A stretch of DNA of 64,000 nt, from the NCBI RefSeq assembly GCF_047634455.1, contig NZ_JBLIAI010000004.1, forward strand, positions 59,619 to 123,618. The letters run 5' to 3'. The stretch comes from Maritalea sp047634455 (GTDB lineage: Bacteria > Pseudomonadota > Alphaproteobacteria > Rhizobiales > Devosiaceae). This document shows positions 18,321 to 27,546 of this stretch, piece by piece (the stretch's first letter is position 1; every line of letters starts with the position of its first letter). The notes under the pieces are model-generated. The model had not been told where the DNA came from. It did no database searches and saw only the letters and a list, made by a program, of their open reading frames with translations. The position numbers and the translations under genes were made by a program.

Positions 18321-18866
18321 ATGGACCATTCAAATTACGTTATCGACCAAATGATTTCGGCCAAATCCATCGCTGCACGCGTGGAAGATTTGGCGGTTGA
18401 AATTTCTGAAAAGTTTGCAGACACGGACAAATTGATTGTTGTCGGTTTGCTGCGTGGCTCGTTCGTATTTATTTCTGACCTTGTGCGCGAATTGGAATTG
18501 CCTGTCGAGGTCGATTTCCTTGAAGCTTCTTCGTATGGCGACAGCACACATTCGTCACGCGAGGTGCGAATTTTAAAGGATTTGCGCGGCGAAATTGGCG
18601 GGCGCGACGTGCTGGTGGTCGAAGACATTGTGGACACCGGTTATACGCTCACCCATGTGACGAACCTTTTGAAATCTCGCAATCCCAAACGCCTTGAAGT
18701 TTGTGCGTTGCTCGACAAGCCATCCCGTCGTGAAGTTGATATCAAAGCCACTTGGACTGGCTTTGAAATTCCGGATGAATTTGTGGTCGGCTATGGCATC
18801 GACTACGCGCAGCGCAACCGCAACCTGCCCTATATTGGCAAGGTGCGTTTTTTGCCTGAAAATTAA
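18321..18866 (+). CDS. hpt: Hypoxanthine phosphoribosyltransferase
   Basis: A 181-residue purine-salvage enzyme that transfers phosphoribose from PRPP to hypoxanthine or guanine. The PRPP loop VLVVEDIVDTGYTLTHV is present, as are LLRGSFVFISDLVRE and the base-binding end (DEFVVGYGIDYAQRNRNLPYIG). ATG 18321 follows CTGGAGAG. Length is normal. The stop lies only 4 bp from the end of the convergent GH9 gene, leaving no room for a separate terminator. Confidence 0.95.
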   Translation: MDHSNYVIDQMISAKSIAARVEDLAVEISEKFADTDKLIVVGLLRGSFVFISDLVRELELPVEVDFLEASSYGDSTHSSREVRILKDLRGEIGGRDVLVVEDIVDTGYTLTHVTNLLKSRNPKRLEVCALLDKPSRREVDIKATWTGFEIPDEFVVGYGIDYAQRNRNLPYIGKVRFLPEN

Positions 18867-18870
18867 AATG

Positions 18871-20580
18871 TCACGCCGTTATCGCTAATAAAAACCAAGC
18901 CGCGTGCGGCAACCATTGCTCGCCCCAGCGCCATGATTGGTAAGGGTCTTCCGTCTCACAGAACGCAATATCATTCTCGTGTGCCATGCCCGATGTGATG
19001 CCATTACAAATGCCCCCATCAACATTGGGAAACTTTGCAATCTCATATTGTGCCACGTTGCGGCCCACGCCCTGCATCATGCATGAATGATAGGGGTTGG
19101 CCCCCAATATCCAATCCAGCATGCGCTGCGCCTGCTGTTCGGCCTTTTCAGCGAGTTCTGCTTCAAGGTATGGCTCAACACGTCGCAAACCATATGCTAG
19201 GCTTGCCAGGCGCGCGTTTTCACCCTGCCACCAATACCCACTTTCATTCACATGCGGATAGAAGAACTGAGATTTGATCTCGCCATCAATCGAGTTGGCC
19301 AATTGTCGCGGATAAGCAAAAGGGTTATTTACCTCATTCGTTATGTTCAATATGTGGGTGACCGCCTTTTCCAGAACGCCCACGATATCGCGCGCCTCGT
19401 TTTCGTCAGCAATCGATAGATATTCCACCAAACCCATCAGCGGCATACCCTCATCTGCCGCATGCGAGAACGGCCTATTGCCATCATCGTCCGCTCGGAA
19501 CCAACCGTCATATCCATGACCACTTTGCAACCTTTCAAGCAACCGCACGGCGCGATATTGCGCACGATTGTGATAAGCAAGATCGTGCGTTGCCTTGAAC
19601 AACTCAATGGCTGCAAGCAATGCGCAATAGTCGTCGATGATGTTTTCTTCACCATCATCCAAATAGTCGACATTGTGGATTTCAAGATGCTCAAACGCGC
19701 GCTTTGCCGTGTTCAAGTATTTTGCGGCACCGAATTCACCACAAAAATCTAGCCGCGCGGCGAGCGCCAATGCAGCAATCGCCATGCCCCCACCTTGCCG
19801 GTATCCAGCCTGCCAATCATCTGACTTGTGACCCAATTGCGTCGCGTACGCACAAATTTCTCGCTGGTTGATGTCCCCGGTCCATTTGTCAAACACGGTC
19901 ATATAAAAGGCACCAGTCACGTCACACATGCGCACCAAAAAATCTGCGCCATATGCAGCTTCGTTGGCCAAGCCGCTAGCAACATCTTTTGACAAACCCA
20001 CATTCTGGCTTGCTCTTGCAAGCGACCAAACAACCAGTGGCGTTTGCTGTGGGTTCATATAGTTGGCGTATGACAAATGGCTCAGATACTTACTCACATC
20101 ACCTGACGCATCATACCAACCGCCATGAACATCGGCTCGGCTGTTCTTCTTATTGCCCACAAATGGAACCGATTTGTCCGCCTCATCATATTGGTCAGCG
20201 CATCTTTGACTTTTGAAGTAGCTCAACACCAGCGGCACCAATTCAGGGGTGAACAGGCAATCTTGAATGCCAAATTGCTCCGACAACAGTTCCGATCCAT
20301 CAGCCCGCTTGGCGCGCAAATAGTAGCGCCCTTCATCCTGAACGCTCGTGAAATCAACTTGTTGAAAGCTTAACCCGTCCCAACCGTCCACTGTGCACAC
20401 AGACCCTAATTGCACCGCATCCGTTGGCGTCAAGCCGCCGACTTGCCAAATCTCACATTTATCAAACGCCGCCTGATCGCCCAAAGAAATCACAGCGTGC
20501 TTAGCGCTGGCGGCTTCATATCCAACATGATTGATCGCAATGCCAATACCGTCCCGCAAAGCGGGGAATAACTCATTCAT
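18871..20580 (-). CDS. Glycoside hydrolase family 9 protein, predicted cytoplasmic
   Basis: About 569 residues. An Ig-like N-terminal cellulase domain (about 10-105) is followed by an (alpha/alpha)6 GH9 barrel. The nucleophile-side Asp region reads VHGGWYDASGDVSKY, and LDWILGANPYHSCMMQGVG and a C-terminal GEQWLPHAAWF Glu region are present. No signal peptide is seen, so the enzyme should act inside the cell on imported oligosaccharides, like the intracellular GH9 glucosidases and glucosaminidases of marine bacteria. ATG 20580 is chosen because AGG lies 6 nt upstream; the longer frame overlaps the ABC gene. It is the last gene of an Opp-type ABC operon. Confidence 0.85.
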   Translation of the reverse strand: MNELFPALRDGIGIAINHVGYEAASAKHAVISLGDQAAFDKCEIWQVGGLTPTDAVQLGSVCTVDGWDGLSFQQVDFTSVQDEGRYYLRAKRADGSELLSEQFGIQDCLFTPELVPLVLSYFKSQRCADQYDEADKSVPFVGNKKNSRADVHGGWYDASGDVSKYLSHLSYANYMNPQQTPLVVWSLARASQNVGLSKDVASGLANEAAYGADFLVRMCDVTGAFYMTVFDKWTGDINQREICAYATQLGHKSDDWQAGYRQGGGMAIAALALAARLDFCGEFGAAKYLNTAKRAFEHLEIHNVDYLDDGEENIIDDYCALLAAIELFKATHDLAYHNRAQYRAVRLLERLQSGHGYDGWFRADDDGNRPFSHAADEGMPLMGLVEYLSIADENEARDIVGVLEKAVTHILNITNEVNNPFAYPRQLANSIDGEIKSQFFYPHVNESGYWWQGENARLASLAYGLRRVEPYLEAELAEKAEQQAQRMLDWILGANPYHSCMMQGVGRNVAQYEIAKFPNVDGGICNGITSGMAHENDIAFCETEDPYQSWRWGEQWLPHAAWFLLAITA

Positions 20581-20590
20581 AATTGACCTA

Positions 20591-21607
20591 TCAAACATGG
20601 TGGCAGCGCACAAAATGCCCGGTTTGGGCGGATTGCGGCTCTGGCATTTCGTGGCTGCAAATAGACGTAGCCCGCGGACAACGGGCAGCAAACGGGCAGC
20701 CGATTTTGTCCGATGTCCACAATGGGATATCTGCGGCTTTGCGCTCTGTAGAAACAGCGACACGACGGTCTGGATTGGGAACTGAATCGATCAACAGCTT
20801 GGTGTATGGGTGCTGCGGGCGGGACGTAATGTGCTCGCTGGGCCCCTGTTCCACCAAATGCCCCGCATATAGTACAGCAGTGTCCTCAGCAAAATACCGC
20901 GCCGTGGCAATGTCATGCGTGATAAACAGGGTTGCTAGATTTTTCTGAAGTTTTTGCTCTTCCAATAAGTTCAAAATGCCCAACCGAACCGAAACATCAA
21001 GCATTGAGGTTGGTTCATCCGCCAGCAATACCTTTGGTTGCACAGACAGGGCGCGCGCAATCGCCACCCGTTGGCGCTGCCCGCCGGACAATTCGTGCGG
21101 ACGCCGCCGCACAAAATCTTTTGCGGGTGTTAGGCCAACTTGTTCGAGCAATTCAACGATATGATTTTGAACGTCGGCCCCTTTCAGCTCGCGCCGATGG
21201 AGCTTTATTGGGCGCTCCAAAATATACCCAACCGTGTGGGTTTGGTTGAGCGAACCAAATGGGTCTTGAAAGATCATTTGCACGTCTTCGCGGAAATGCG
21301 CCAGTTCGGATTTGCGCAAGGTCGATATATCTTGGCCGCCAAATTCGACTTTGCCTGAACTGGGCTGATAAATGCGCGACAAGACTCGCGCAATTGTGCT
21401 CTTGCCGGAACCTGATTCACCAACCAGCGCCAATGAGCGCCCCGCATGCAGCTCGAACGAAACCCCAGAAAGTGCGCGCAGCACTTTGGGCTTAAACATG
21501 TTACCGCCGATAGCAAAATCTAACGTCGCATCAACCAGTTTCAGCAAGCTGTCAGGTATCTTTGCCACAGGCTGAGCAGTTGTCATCATAGTTGAAGAAG
21601 ATGGCAT
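20591..21607 (-). CDS. Oligosaccharide/peptide ABC transporter ATP-binding protein (OppF-like)
   Basis: A 338-residue ATPase with Walker A GESGSGKST, signature LSGGQRQRVAIARA, Walker B VLLADEPTSMLD and the C-terminal oligopeptide-transporter extension with its Cys cluster (CPFAARCPRATSIC). The start overlaps the end of the OppD-like gene by 22 nt. Together with the other genes it drives the importer for the putative GH9 substrate. Confidence 0.93.
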   Translation of the reverse strand: MPSSSTMMTTAQPVAKIPDSLLKLVDATLDFAIGGNMFKPKVLRALSGVSFELHAGRSLALVGESGSGKSTIARVLSRIYQPSSGKVEFGGQDISTLRKSELAHFREDVQMIFQDPFGSLNQTHTVGYILERPIKLHRRELKGADVQNHIVELLEQVGLTPAKDFVRRRPHELSGGQRQRVAIARALSVQPKVLLADEPTSMLDVSVRLGILNLLEEQKLQKNLATLFITHDIATARYFAEDTAVLYAGHLVEQGPSEHITSRPQHPYTKLLIDSVPNPDRRVAVSTERKAADIPLWTSDKIGCPFAARCPRATSICSHEMPEPQSAQTGHFVRCHHV

Positions 21608-22560
21608 GCGGCCCTACTTTCCTGTTTTGGATAGTCGATCAGGTGGGGCGACTGGTTTTTGCAAACCGCAATTGCTTTGCTGCATCTTGGTGAGAACCGA
21701 CAGCCCAATGGAATTTCCGAAAGCCGGGGCGGTGAGCCTTCAATGCCCTCAAGCCTCACTCTTGGCCCCGTTAGCGGCGGAAATGATTGCCCTAGCGCTT
21801 CGGTATAGGGGTGAAGTGGATTTTCAAAAATCGTGGCTGAAGGCCCCACTTCAACAAGTTCACCCGAATACATGATGCCAATCCGATCACAAAACTCAAT
21901 CATCAAGCCAAGATCGTGCGTGATGAACAGCACGGAAAACCCGAGCTGCTCTTGCAACGCTCTTATCTGCTCGATGATGTCCCGTTGCACAACCACATCA
22001 AGGGCCGTCGTGGGCTCATCCATGATGATCAGTTTGGGCTCAAGACAAAGCGCAATCGCAATACAAATCCGTTGCCGCATCCCGCCCGAGAATTGATGCG
22101 GGAAATCTTCAAGCCGATCGGGATGTATGCCCACCAGTTCAAACATTTCCGCAGCACGTTCTCGGGCGACCTGCAGGGAGCAACTCTTGTGGGTTTGAAT
22201 GACGTCTGTCAGCTGCTCGCTGACCCGAATGACCGGGTTGAGCGCGTTCATCGCGCTTTGAAAGACAAAACTAACTTCGCCCCATCTATATTGGCGCAGC
22301 CGATCCCCATCAAAATTCAGGACTTCTTCGCCGTTAAAAGAAACTGACCCACCGCTCACCAACCCCGGCAATCTGGTCAGCCGCGCTAGCCCGAATGCAA
22401 CGGTTGACTTGCCGCACCCACTTTCACCAGCAAGACCAAATATTTCGCCGCGCTTAATGTTAAAACTAATGCCATTTACGGCACGCAAGACTTCATTGTC
22501 GCCAACATAGTCGATGGCTAAGTTTCGCACTTCCATCAAAGCGCTTGGATCAAAAAACAT
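21586..22560 (-). CDS. Oligosaccharide/peptide ABC transporter ATP-binding protein (OppD-like)
   Basis: A 324-residue ATPase with Walker A GESGCGKST, signature FSGGMRQRICIAIA, Walker B LIIMDEPTTALD and the C-terminal CRFSPRCSKAIAVC extension. ATG 22560 is chosen for its GGGGGAGG ribosome site; the open frame extends upstream only as a shadow of the permease gene. It overlaps the permease stop by 11 nt, so expression is coupled. Confidence 0.92.
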   Translation of the reverse strand: MFFDPSALMEVRNLAIDYVGDNEVLRAVNGISFNIKRGEIFGLAGESGCGKSTVAFGLARLTRLPGLVSGGSVSFNGEEVLNFDGDRLRQYRWGEVSFVFQSAMNALNPVIRVSEQLTDVIQTHKSCSLQVARERAAEMFELVGIHPDRLEDFPHQFSGGMRQRICIAIALCLEPKLIIMDEPTTALDVVVQRDIIEQIRALQEQLGFSVLFITHDLGLMIEFCDRIGIMYSGELVEVGPSATIFENPLHPYTEALGQSFPPLTGPRVRLEGIEGSPPRLSEIPLGCRFSPRCSKAIAVCKNQSPHLIDYPKQESRAACHLLQL

Positions 22561-23545
22561 CGGTGGACCTCCCCCGTTTTGCCAAGAATTTTCTGATCGC
22601 TGGAATGTGCCTGCCTGCCCTGAGCTGTGGGCTGGTGATTTCGTCGACCGCAAAATTGACGAGAACAAGTGCCGCGCCCGTCACCATGATGGCGATACAT
22701 TCGGGCCAAACTTCCCACCACGCGCCGGTTTGAAGTGCGGAGTTTTTCTGCGCCCAAAAAAGCATCGTCCCCCATGTCACCGAACTAGGATCCCCTAGCC
22801 CAATAAACTCCAACCCAGCCTCCGCGAGAATGGCGTAAATCGTTGCCAGCACAAACCCGCCAACCACGAAGCTGAGCATGTTGGGGAACAGTTCCATAAT
22901 GATGATGCGCCATTTCTTTTCGCCCAACAATTCAGCGGCCAAAATGAACTCTTTGGTTCTGAGCGAAAGCGTCACGGTGCGAATGGTGCGGGCGCTCCAC
23001 CCCCAACCTGTGAGCGCCAAGACCAGGCCTATGACAGGCGGACTGGCTTCTTCAATAAAGGCAGCAATAACGATGATCAGCGGCAAGGCGGGCAAGACAA
23101 GGACCACATTGACGAAGAAACTGAGGATTTCGTCGACTTTGCCGCCAAAGTAACCAGACGCAATGCCAACAAACAAACCAATGACTGTCGCCACTATGCC
23201 CGCGATAAAGCCCACGGCTAAGCTGGTTCGCCCGCCATAAAGCAGTTGCGTCCACACATCTTTGCCCACCCGGGTGGTGCCCAAAACATGTTCTGCATTT
23301 GGCGAAACGTGCGGACCACCCGCCCTGCGGTTTGGATTATACTCAGACAAGGCTGGCGCGAACACAGCACTCAGAATAAGCACCAGCAGCAAAATGACAC
23401 CCGCAAGCCCCTTTTTGTTGGTGATTAAGCCGCCCAGCATGGGTGGCAATTTACGTAGCCAATTTTGCTGCGGTTTTAACCCGAGTTCACGCGCCACCTC
23501 TTCAGGCGTTGGCGCAATATTGGGCATATGAGTTTGACCGTTCAT
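22550..23545 (-). CDS. ABC transporter permease (OppC/DppC-like)
   Basis: A 331-residue permease with a long cytoplasmic N-terminus and about six membrane segments. The family motif HVLGTTRVGKDVWTQLLYGG is present, as is the coupling loop ILAAELLGEKKWRIIIMELF. ATG 23545 follows GGGGAGG. It is paired with the OppB-like permease. Confidence 0.92.
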   Translation of the reverse strand: MNGQTHMPNIAPTPEEVARELGLKPQQNWLRKLPPMLGGLITNKKGLAGVILLLVLILSAVFAPALSEYNPNRRAGGPHVSPNAEHVLGTTRVGKDVWTQLLYGGRTSLAVGFIAGIVATVIGLFVGIASGYFGGKVDEILSFFVNVVLVLPALPLIIVIAAFIEEASPPVIGLVLALTGWGWSARTIRTVTLSLRTKEFILAAELLGEKKWRIIIMELFPNMLSFVVGGFVLATIYAILAEAGLEFIGLGDPSSVTWGTMLFWAQKNSALQTGAWWEVWPECIAIMVTGAALVLVNFAVDEITSPQLRAGRHIPAIRKFLAKRGRSTDVF

Positions 23546-23560
23546 TTGGTTTCCTCCCCG

Positions 23561-24544
23561 TCAAACGCGGCTATGCGAGCGCAAACGCGGATCAAAAATG
23601 ACATTCAAAATGTCTGAAAAAAGATTGGCGACCAGCACGCTGGCCGTTAACAACAACATCTGTGCTTGAACAAATGAATAGTCGCGCGACTGGATCGCCG
23701 TCAGCGTGAACTTGCCGAGCCCGGGATAGTTGAACACCACCTCCGTGATCAAGGCTCCACCGAGCACAAATCCAATCGAAAGGGCGAGCGACGTAATTTG
23801 CGGCAAAATCGCGTTGCGTGCCACATAGCGATACTGGACGCGGCTGGCGCTCAAGCCCTTGGCTTTTGCGAGCACCACAAAGTCTTCGTTCAATAAATTG
23901 ATCATCGTGTTGCGCATACCAAGGTGCCACGACCCAAAGGTCACAATGACAATGGAGAGCACCGGCAGCACAGCATGGTGGGCGACGCTCAAAATGAACG
24001 CCCAATCCCAACCCGGCTGAACGCTTAACGAATGTGCGCGCCCCAGCGGAAACCATTCGAGTTGAAACGAGAACGCATAAAACAAGATCAATGCCACAAT
24101 TGCTGGGGTAAACGCGTTCAACATCACATTGACTGGTGTGAAAACACTGTCGAAAAATCCGCCGCGATGTGACGCCGCATAGATGCCCATAACAATGCCA
24201 ATGACGAAGGATATCGCTGTGGCCATGCCGACGAGCAGCAATGTCCAAACAGCGGAATAGTACAGCAGGGCAGAAGTTGGCTCAGGGAAATTGATCGTTG
24301 AAATGCCAAAGTCAAACTGCGCCAGCTTGCCCAGATAGGCCACATACTGATCCCAAAGTGATCCATCGAACCCATAAGATTTACGGATGGCGTCCATTTG
24401 TTCAGGCCGTAACTTGCCGCGCAATGACGCAAATATCCGAGTTGTCGGATCACCCGGCATCCACCGGGGAATGAAGAAGTTGAGCGTGATGGCAACAAAA
24501 AACGCTGCGCAATAAAACGCCAATCGCCTGAGCAAAAACTGCAT
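23561..24544 (-). CDS. ABC transporter permease (OppB/DppB-like)
   Basis: A 327-residue permease. The N-terminal LRRLAFYCAAFFVAITLNFF membrane segment is followed by PRWMPGDP, the usual OppB signature. The coupling region reads FVVLAKAKGLSASRVQYRYV and the last part VFNYPGLGKFTLTAI. It lies 15 nt before the OppC-like gene. Confidence 0.92.
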   Translation of the reverse strand: MQFLLRRLAFYCAAFFVAITLNFFIPRWMPGDPTTRIFASLRGKLRPEQMDAIRKSYGFDGSLWDQYVAYLGKLAQFDFGISTINFPEPTSALLYYSAVWTLLLVGMATAISFVIGIVMGIYAASHRGGFFDSVFTPVNVMLNAFTPAIVALILFYAFSFQLEWFPLGRAHSLSVQPGWDWAFILSVAHHAVLPVLSIVIVTFGSWHLGMRNTMINLLNEDFVVLAKAKGLSASRVQYRYVARNAILPQITSLALSIGFVLGGALITEVVFNYPGLGKFTLTAIQSRDYSFVQAQMLLLTASVLVANLFSDILNVIFDPRLRSHSRV

Positions 24545-24562
24545 AGTAAACCCCTGTCAAAT

Positions 24563-24589
24563 GGGTGGGCACCTATTGCGCGCCCACCC
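24563..24589 (-). promoter_or_regulatory. Intergenic hairpin after binding-protein gene
   Basis: Perfect 8-bp arms GGGTGGGC and GCCCACCC with an 11-nt loop, in the 63-nt gap between the binding-protein stop and the OppB-like start. No U-run follows. It probably protects the binding-protein message or attenuates read-through. Confidence 0.6.
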
Positions 24590-24607
24590 AGATTGCTACT
24601 TAAAAGC

Positions 24608-26278
24608 TTAGTTTACTGGCTTCAAAGACAAAGCGTGGATAACACGCTCAGGGGTACCCTGATGCAGCATTGGCCGCACGTAAGGGTTGTCTTTTGATAC
24701 CCAACCCTCAAATCGACGGGTTGAATATTGGTACCAGCTTGGGTTCGCAAACAGGGAAATCACTGGCAGATTTTGCGCCACCAATAATTCAACCTCTTGG
24801 ATTTTGGCGCGCTGTACAGCCTCGTCCGACGTTGCAGCCACGACTTCTAATGCTTCTTCAATGGCTGGAATGCGCATTTGGTGCATCGCCGGTTCACGGA
24901 TCTGTCCTGGAACCATAGAGCGTGGATTAAACATGCCCTTATATGTGCGCCAAGGTGTTGTGTAGCTCTCAACCCACATGATGAACACATCGTAATCGCC
25001 GGTTGGGATTGTATCGAACCATGAACCTTCTTCTGGCGTGTGCAGATTTGCATTCACGCCAATGTCTTGAAGGTTTTCAGACACTGTTTGCAGGGTATTG
25101 ACCCAATCGGTCCAACCTGAAGGCACAGACATTTTGAAATCAATCGCGGTTCCATCTGGGTTGTCGCGCCAGCCGTCGCCATCTGCATCAACAAAACCAG
25201 CATCATCAAGCCGTTTTGCTGCCGCTTCTGGATTATATTCCATGAGATATTTGTAGGGCGCCAACTCTTCTTCATTGTACCAGCCAGCATAAAACTCACC
25301 CGTGCCAATTGGGTATTTGGATTCTGTGGTCAGCCCAAACGTTGAGATTTCCAAAATCGTTTGCCGATCAATCGCTTGGCTCATCGCTTTGCGGAATTCA
25401 AGATTGTTAAACGGCGCTTTTGTTGTATTCAGTTGCAAGTTGGTATTGCCAGCAGCAGGCAACCAATAATTGTTGTACTCGCTCTTCGGCGTGAAAGTAA
25501 TTTCTGGATCAGTCATGCCATCGCCCGACCAATCCAAATCACCACGGCTCAAAGCGGCAATAACTTGCTCGTTGCCAGACAATTGTGGGTACAACAAACA
25601 ATCAATCTTATTCTCCGCATCACCTCGGAAATATTGATTGCGGCACAGCTTATACGAAGATCGGCTAAAATCTGTCACCTCGGTCCAAGGGCCGGTCCCC
25701 ACAACGCTTTTATTATCATAGTTGCGAGGATCTTCCACAGAACTCCAAATGTGCTCTGGAAGCGGATAAACCGTGCCAATTGTCAAATGTGCCAAGCTGT
25801 CAGCATGATCCAAGTTAAAGCGGACCGTCAAATCATCCAATGCTTCAACCGACACAATATTGCCGCTGTCATTAGCCGCATCGAAAATGTCATAGCCAAT
25901 TGGAAATTCTGGGTTTGCCTTATCGTAGTTAAACGTAAACACCACATCGTCTGCCGTAAATGCTTCACCGTCCGACCATTTCACGCCTTCACGTAAATGG
26001 TAGGTCACGCTCATCAGGTCGTCAGCGACATCATAAGAAGTGGCAAGCGCCGGGAAAGGCTTCTCCGGGTGGAAAATGTTGTAAATCCACAATGGTTCAT
26101 AGGCAAAGTCCTGCACATAAGCAGACGGCCCACCGTAATTGTAGGGATTAAAGTTTTGCACATGCGCGTCCGTGTGCCGTGGCAACATACGCAGCAATGT
26201 TTCTTCGGCTAGAGCCGCGCCGCCTATCGACGTGCCACACATAGCAATAACGGCCAATCTTATAGCCAGTTTATTCAT
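24608..26278 (-). CDS. ABC transporter substrate-binding protein, family 5 (SBP_bac_5)
   Basis: A 556-residue periplasmic binding protein with a Sec signal (MNKLAIRLAVIAMCGTSIGG, cleaved after ALA). Motifs include YHLREGVKWSDGEAFTADDV, VGTGPW and LEFRKAMSQAIDRQ, typical of the DppA/OppA cluster. Members of this family also bind cello- and chito-oligosaccharides. With a GH9 glycosidase in the operon and a LacI regulator upstream, a beta-linked oligosaccharide ligand is more likely than a peptide. ATG 26278 follows GAGGAGG. Confidence 0.9.
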   Translation of the reverse strand: MNKLAIRLAVIAMCGTSIGGAALAEETLLRMLPRHTDAHVQNFNPYNYGGPSAYVQDFAYEPLWIYNIFHPEKPFPALATSYDVADDLMSVTYHLREGVKWSDGEAFTADDVVFTFNYDKANPEFPIGYDIFDAANDSGNIVSVEALDDLTVRFNLDHADSLAHLTIGTVYPLPEHIWSSVEDPRNYDNKSVVGTGPWTEVTDFSRSSYKLCRNQYFRGDAENKIDCLLYPQLSGNEQVIAALSRGDLDWSGDGMTDPEITFTPKSEYNNYWLPAAGNTNLQLNTTKAPFNNLEFRKAMSQAIDRQTILEISTFGLTTESKYPIGTGEFYAGWYNEEELAPYKYLMEYNPEAAAKRLDDAGFVDADGDGWRDNPDGTAIDFKMSVPSGWTDWVNTLQTVSENLQDIGVNANLHTPEEGSWFDTIPTGDYDVFIMWVESYTTPWRTYKGMFNPRSMVPGQIREPAMHQMRIPAIEEALEVVAATSDEAVQRAKIQEVELLVAQNLPVISLFANPSWYQYSTRRFEGWVSKDNPYVRPMLHQGTPERVIHALSLKPVN

Positions 26279-26301
26279 GATTTCCTCCTCGCTATATGAT
26301 A

Positions 26302-26315
26302 TGGGATCGTTCCCA
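26302..26315. promoter_or_regulatory. LacI-type operator palindrome (proximal)
   Basis: TGGGATCGTTCCCA, with the CG centre typical of LacI/GalR operators. It lies 24 bp upstream of the binding-protein ATG. It matches the distal site at 26364 except for an A/T swap at the inner positions. It is the probable binding site of the LacI regulator at 26436-27443. Confidence 0.75.
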
Positions 26316-26363
26316 CATCACGCAACATCTCGCCCTCACGAGAGTATTGCAATTGCGACTTTA

Positions 26364-26377
26364 TGGGAACGATCCCA
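26364..26377. promoter_or_regulatory. LacI-type operator palindrome (distal)
   Basis: TGGGAACGATCCCA, a perfect palindrome with a CG centre. Its centre is 62 bp from the proximal site, about six helical turns, which allows looping by a LacI tetramer or a dimer pair on one DNA face. The promoter of the ABC-GH9 operon should lie between or over the two sites. Confidence 0.75.
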
Positions 26378-26435
26378 TAGGCGCAACTAGAAATTTGGAT
26401 TTTTGGGATTTGGTCGCTGGGATCAGGAGAAACCG

Positions 26436-27443
26436 CTAACTTGATATGCGCGCGACGCTTTCCCGCTCAATCAATTCAGTCTTTAAAACCACATTTTGAT
26501 CTGCAACAGGCATTTTCAACAAAAGCTGCAGCAACATTTCAACTGCAACTTGTCCCATCTTTACAATGGGTTGGCGATTTGTCGTTAGACTAGGGGTCAA
26601 ATGTCGGGCATGGAAGTTATCGTCAAACCCGATTATCGAAACCTCATTCGGCACATTTATGTTGTTGTGTTTGAGCGCAAGCATGCACCCAGCGGCTATA
26701 TCGTCGTCACCCGCAACAATTGCGGTAAACTTCCGGGTTGATTGCAGCAAATCCATTGTGGCGTCATAGCCAAATTGATCTGAAAACGCCCCGTGCCGCA
26801 CAATAATATCGCTTAGTTGCAAACCAACTTCACCCAATGCCAGCGCTACACCGTCCAACCGATCACGCGCATCTCGAAAATCCAATGGCCCATTGAAATG
26901 GACGATTTCGCGATGCCCTTTATCAAGTAGCATTTTCATGGATTGATAGGCGCCAGCTTTATTATCAACCGAGACGCTGGCCTGCGCCACAACATATGGA
27001 TCACTGCCAATCACCACCACAGGCAGCTTGGCTTTTTGCACCAGCTCGGCGACCGCATCGTCCATTGGATTTTCAAGGTAAAGGATAAGACCGTCACACG
27101 AGCGATCGACAAGTTCAATTATTGCCCGGCTTTCACTCTCTTGTTCCGCATAGCCACTGGTGACCAAAAGGCTTTTACCTGCTTCGCGGCAAGCAGATTG
27201 AACACCGCCAGCCAATTGCGCATAAAACGGGCTCGCCACATCAACCACAACCAAGCCGATAATATCTGATCTATTGGAACGCAGCCCACGTGCCATTTTG
27301 TTTGGGCGATAATTGAGCTCGTTTATCGCTGTTTCGATTGCTTTGCGCTTCTCATCCGAAACATATCCGTTATCCGCAATAAATCGCGACACCGTGGACT
27401 TGGAAACACCTGCCCGTGTTGACACGTCTTTGATCGTAACCAT
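26436..27443 (-). CDS. LacI-family transcriptional regulator
   Basis: A 335-residue repressor. The N-terminal HTH reads MVTIKDVSTRAGVSKSTVSR, the hinge helix PNKMARGLRS, and the periplasmic-binding-like sensor has IGLVVVDVASPFYAQLAGGV and VSIIGFDDNFHARHLTPSLT. ATG 27443 is the canonical LacI start. It lies just upstream of the family-5 ABC/GH9 operon on the same strand, with two matching palindromes in between. It therefore probably represses that operon until an oligosaccharide or its product is present. Confidence 0.93.
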   Translation of the reverse strand: MVTIKDVSTRAGVSKSTVSRFIADNGYVSDEKRKAIETAINELNYRPNKMARGLRSNRSDIIGLVVVDVASPFYAQLAGGVQSACREAGKSLLVTSGYAEQESESRAIIELVDRSCDGLILYLENPMDDAVAELVQKAKLPVVVIGSDPYVVAQASVSVDNKAGAYQSMKMLLDKGHREIVHFNGPLDFRDARDRLDGVALALGEVGLQLSDIIVRHGAFSDQFGYDATMDLLQSTRKFTAIVAGDDDIAAGCMLALKHNNINVPNEVSIIGFDDNFHARHLTPSLTTNRQPIVKMGQVAVEMLLQLLLKMPVADQNVVLKTELIERESVARISS

Positions 27444-27546
27444 CTCACGCCATTCCCGACATTCAAACTCGTTGACTATCGCCAATAGCACGTCGCGTGG
27501 ACAAACCTAACCCTTCAATGAAGAAATTTTGGGCACAGATACATGA

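Noticed and set aside
18103..18400. Overlapping short frames around the hpt start
   Set aside because: They are shadows of the flavoprotein and hpt genes; coding support goes to the two long frames.
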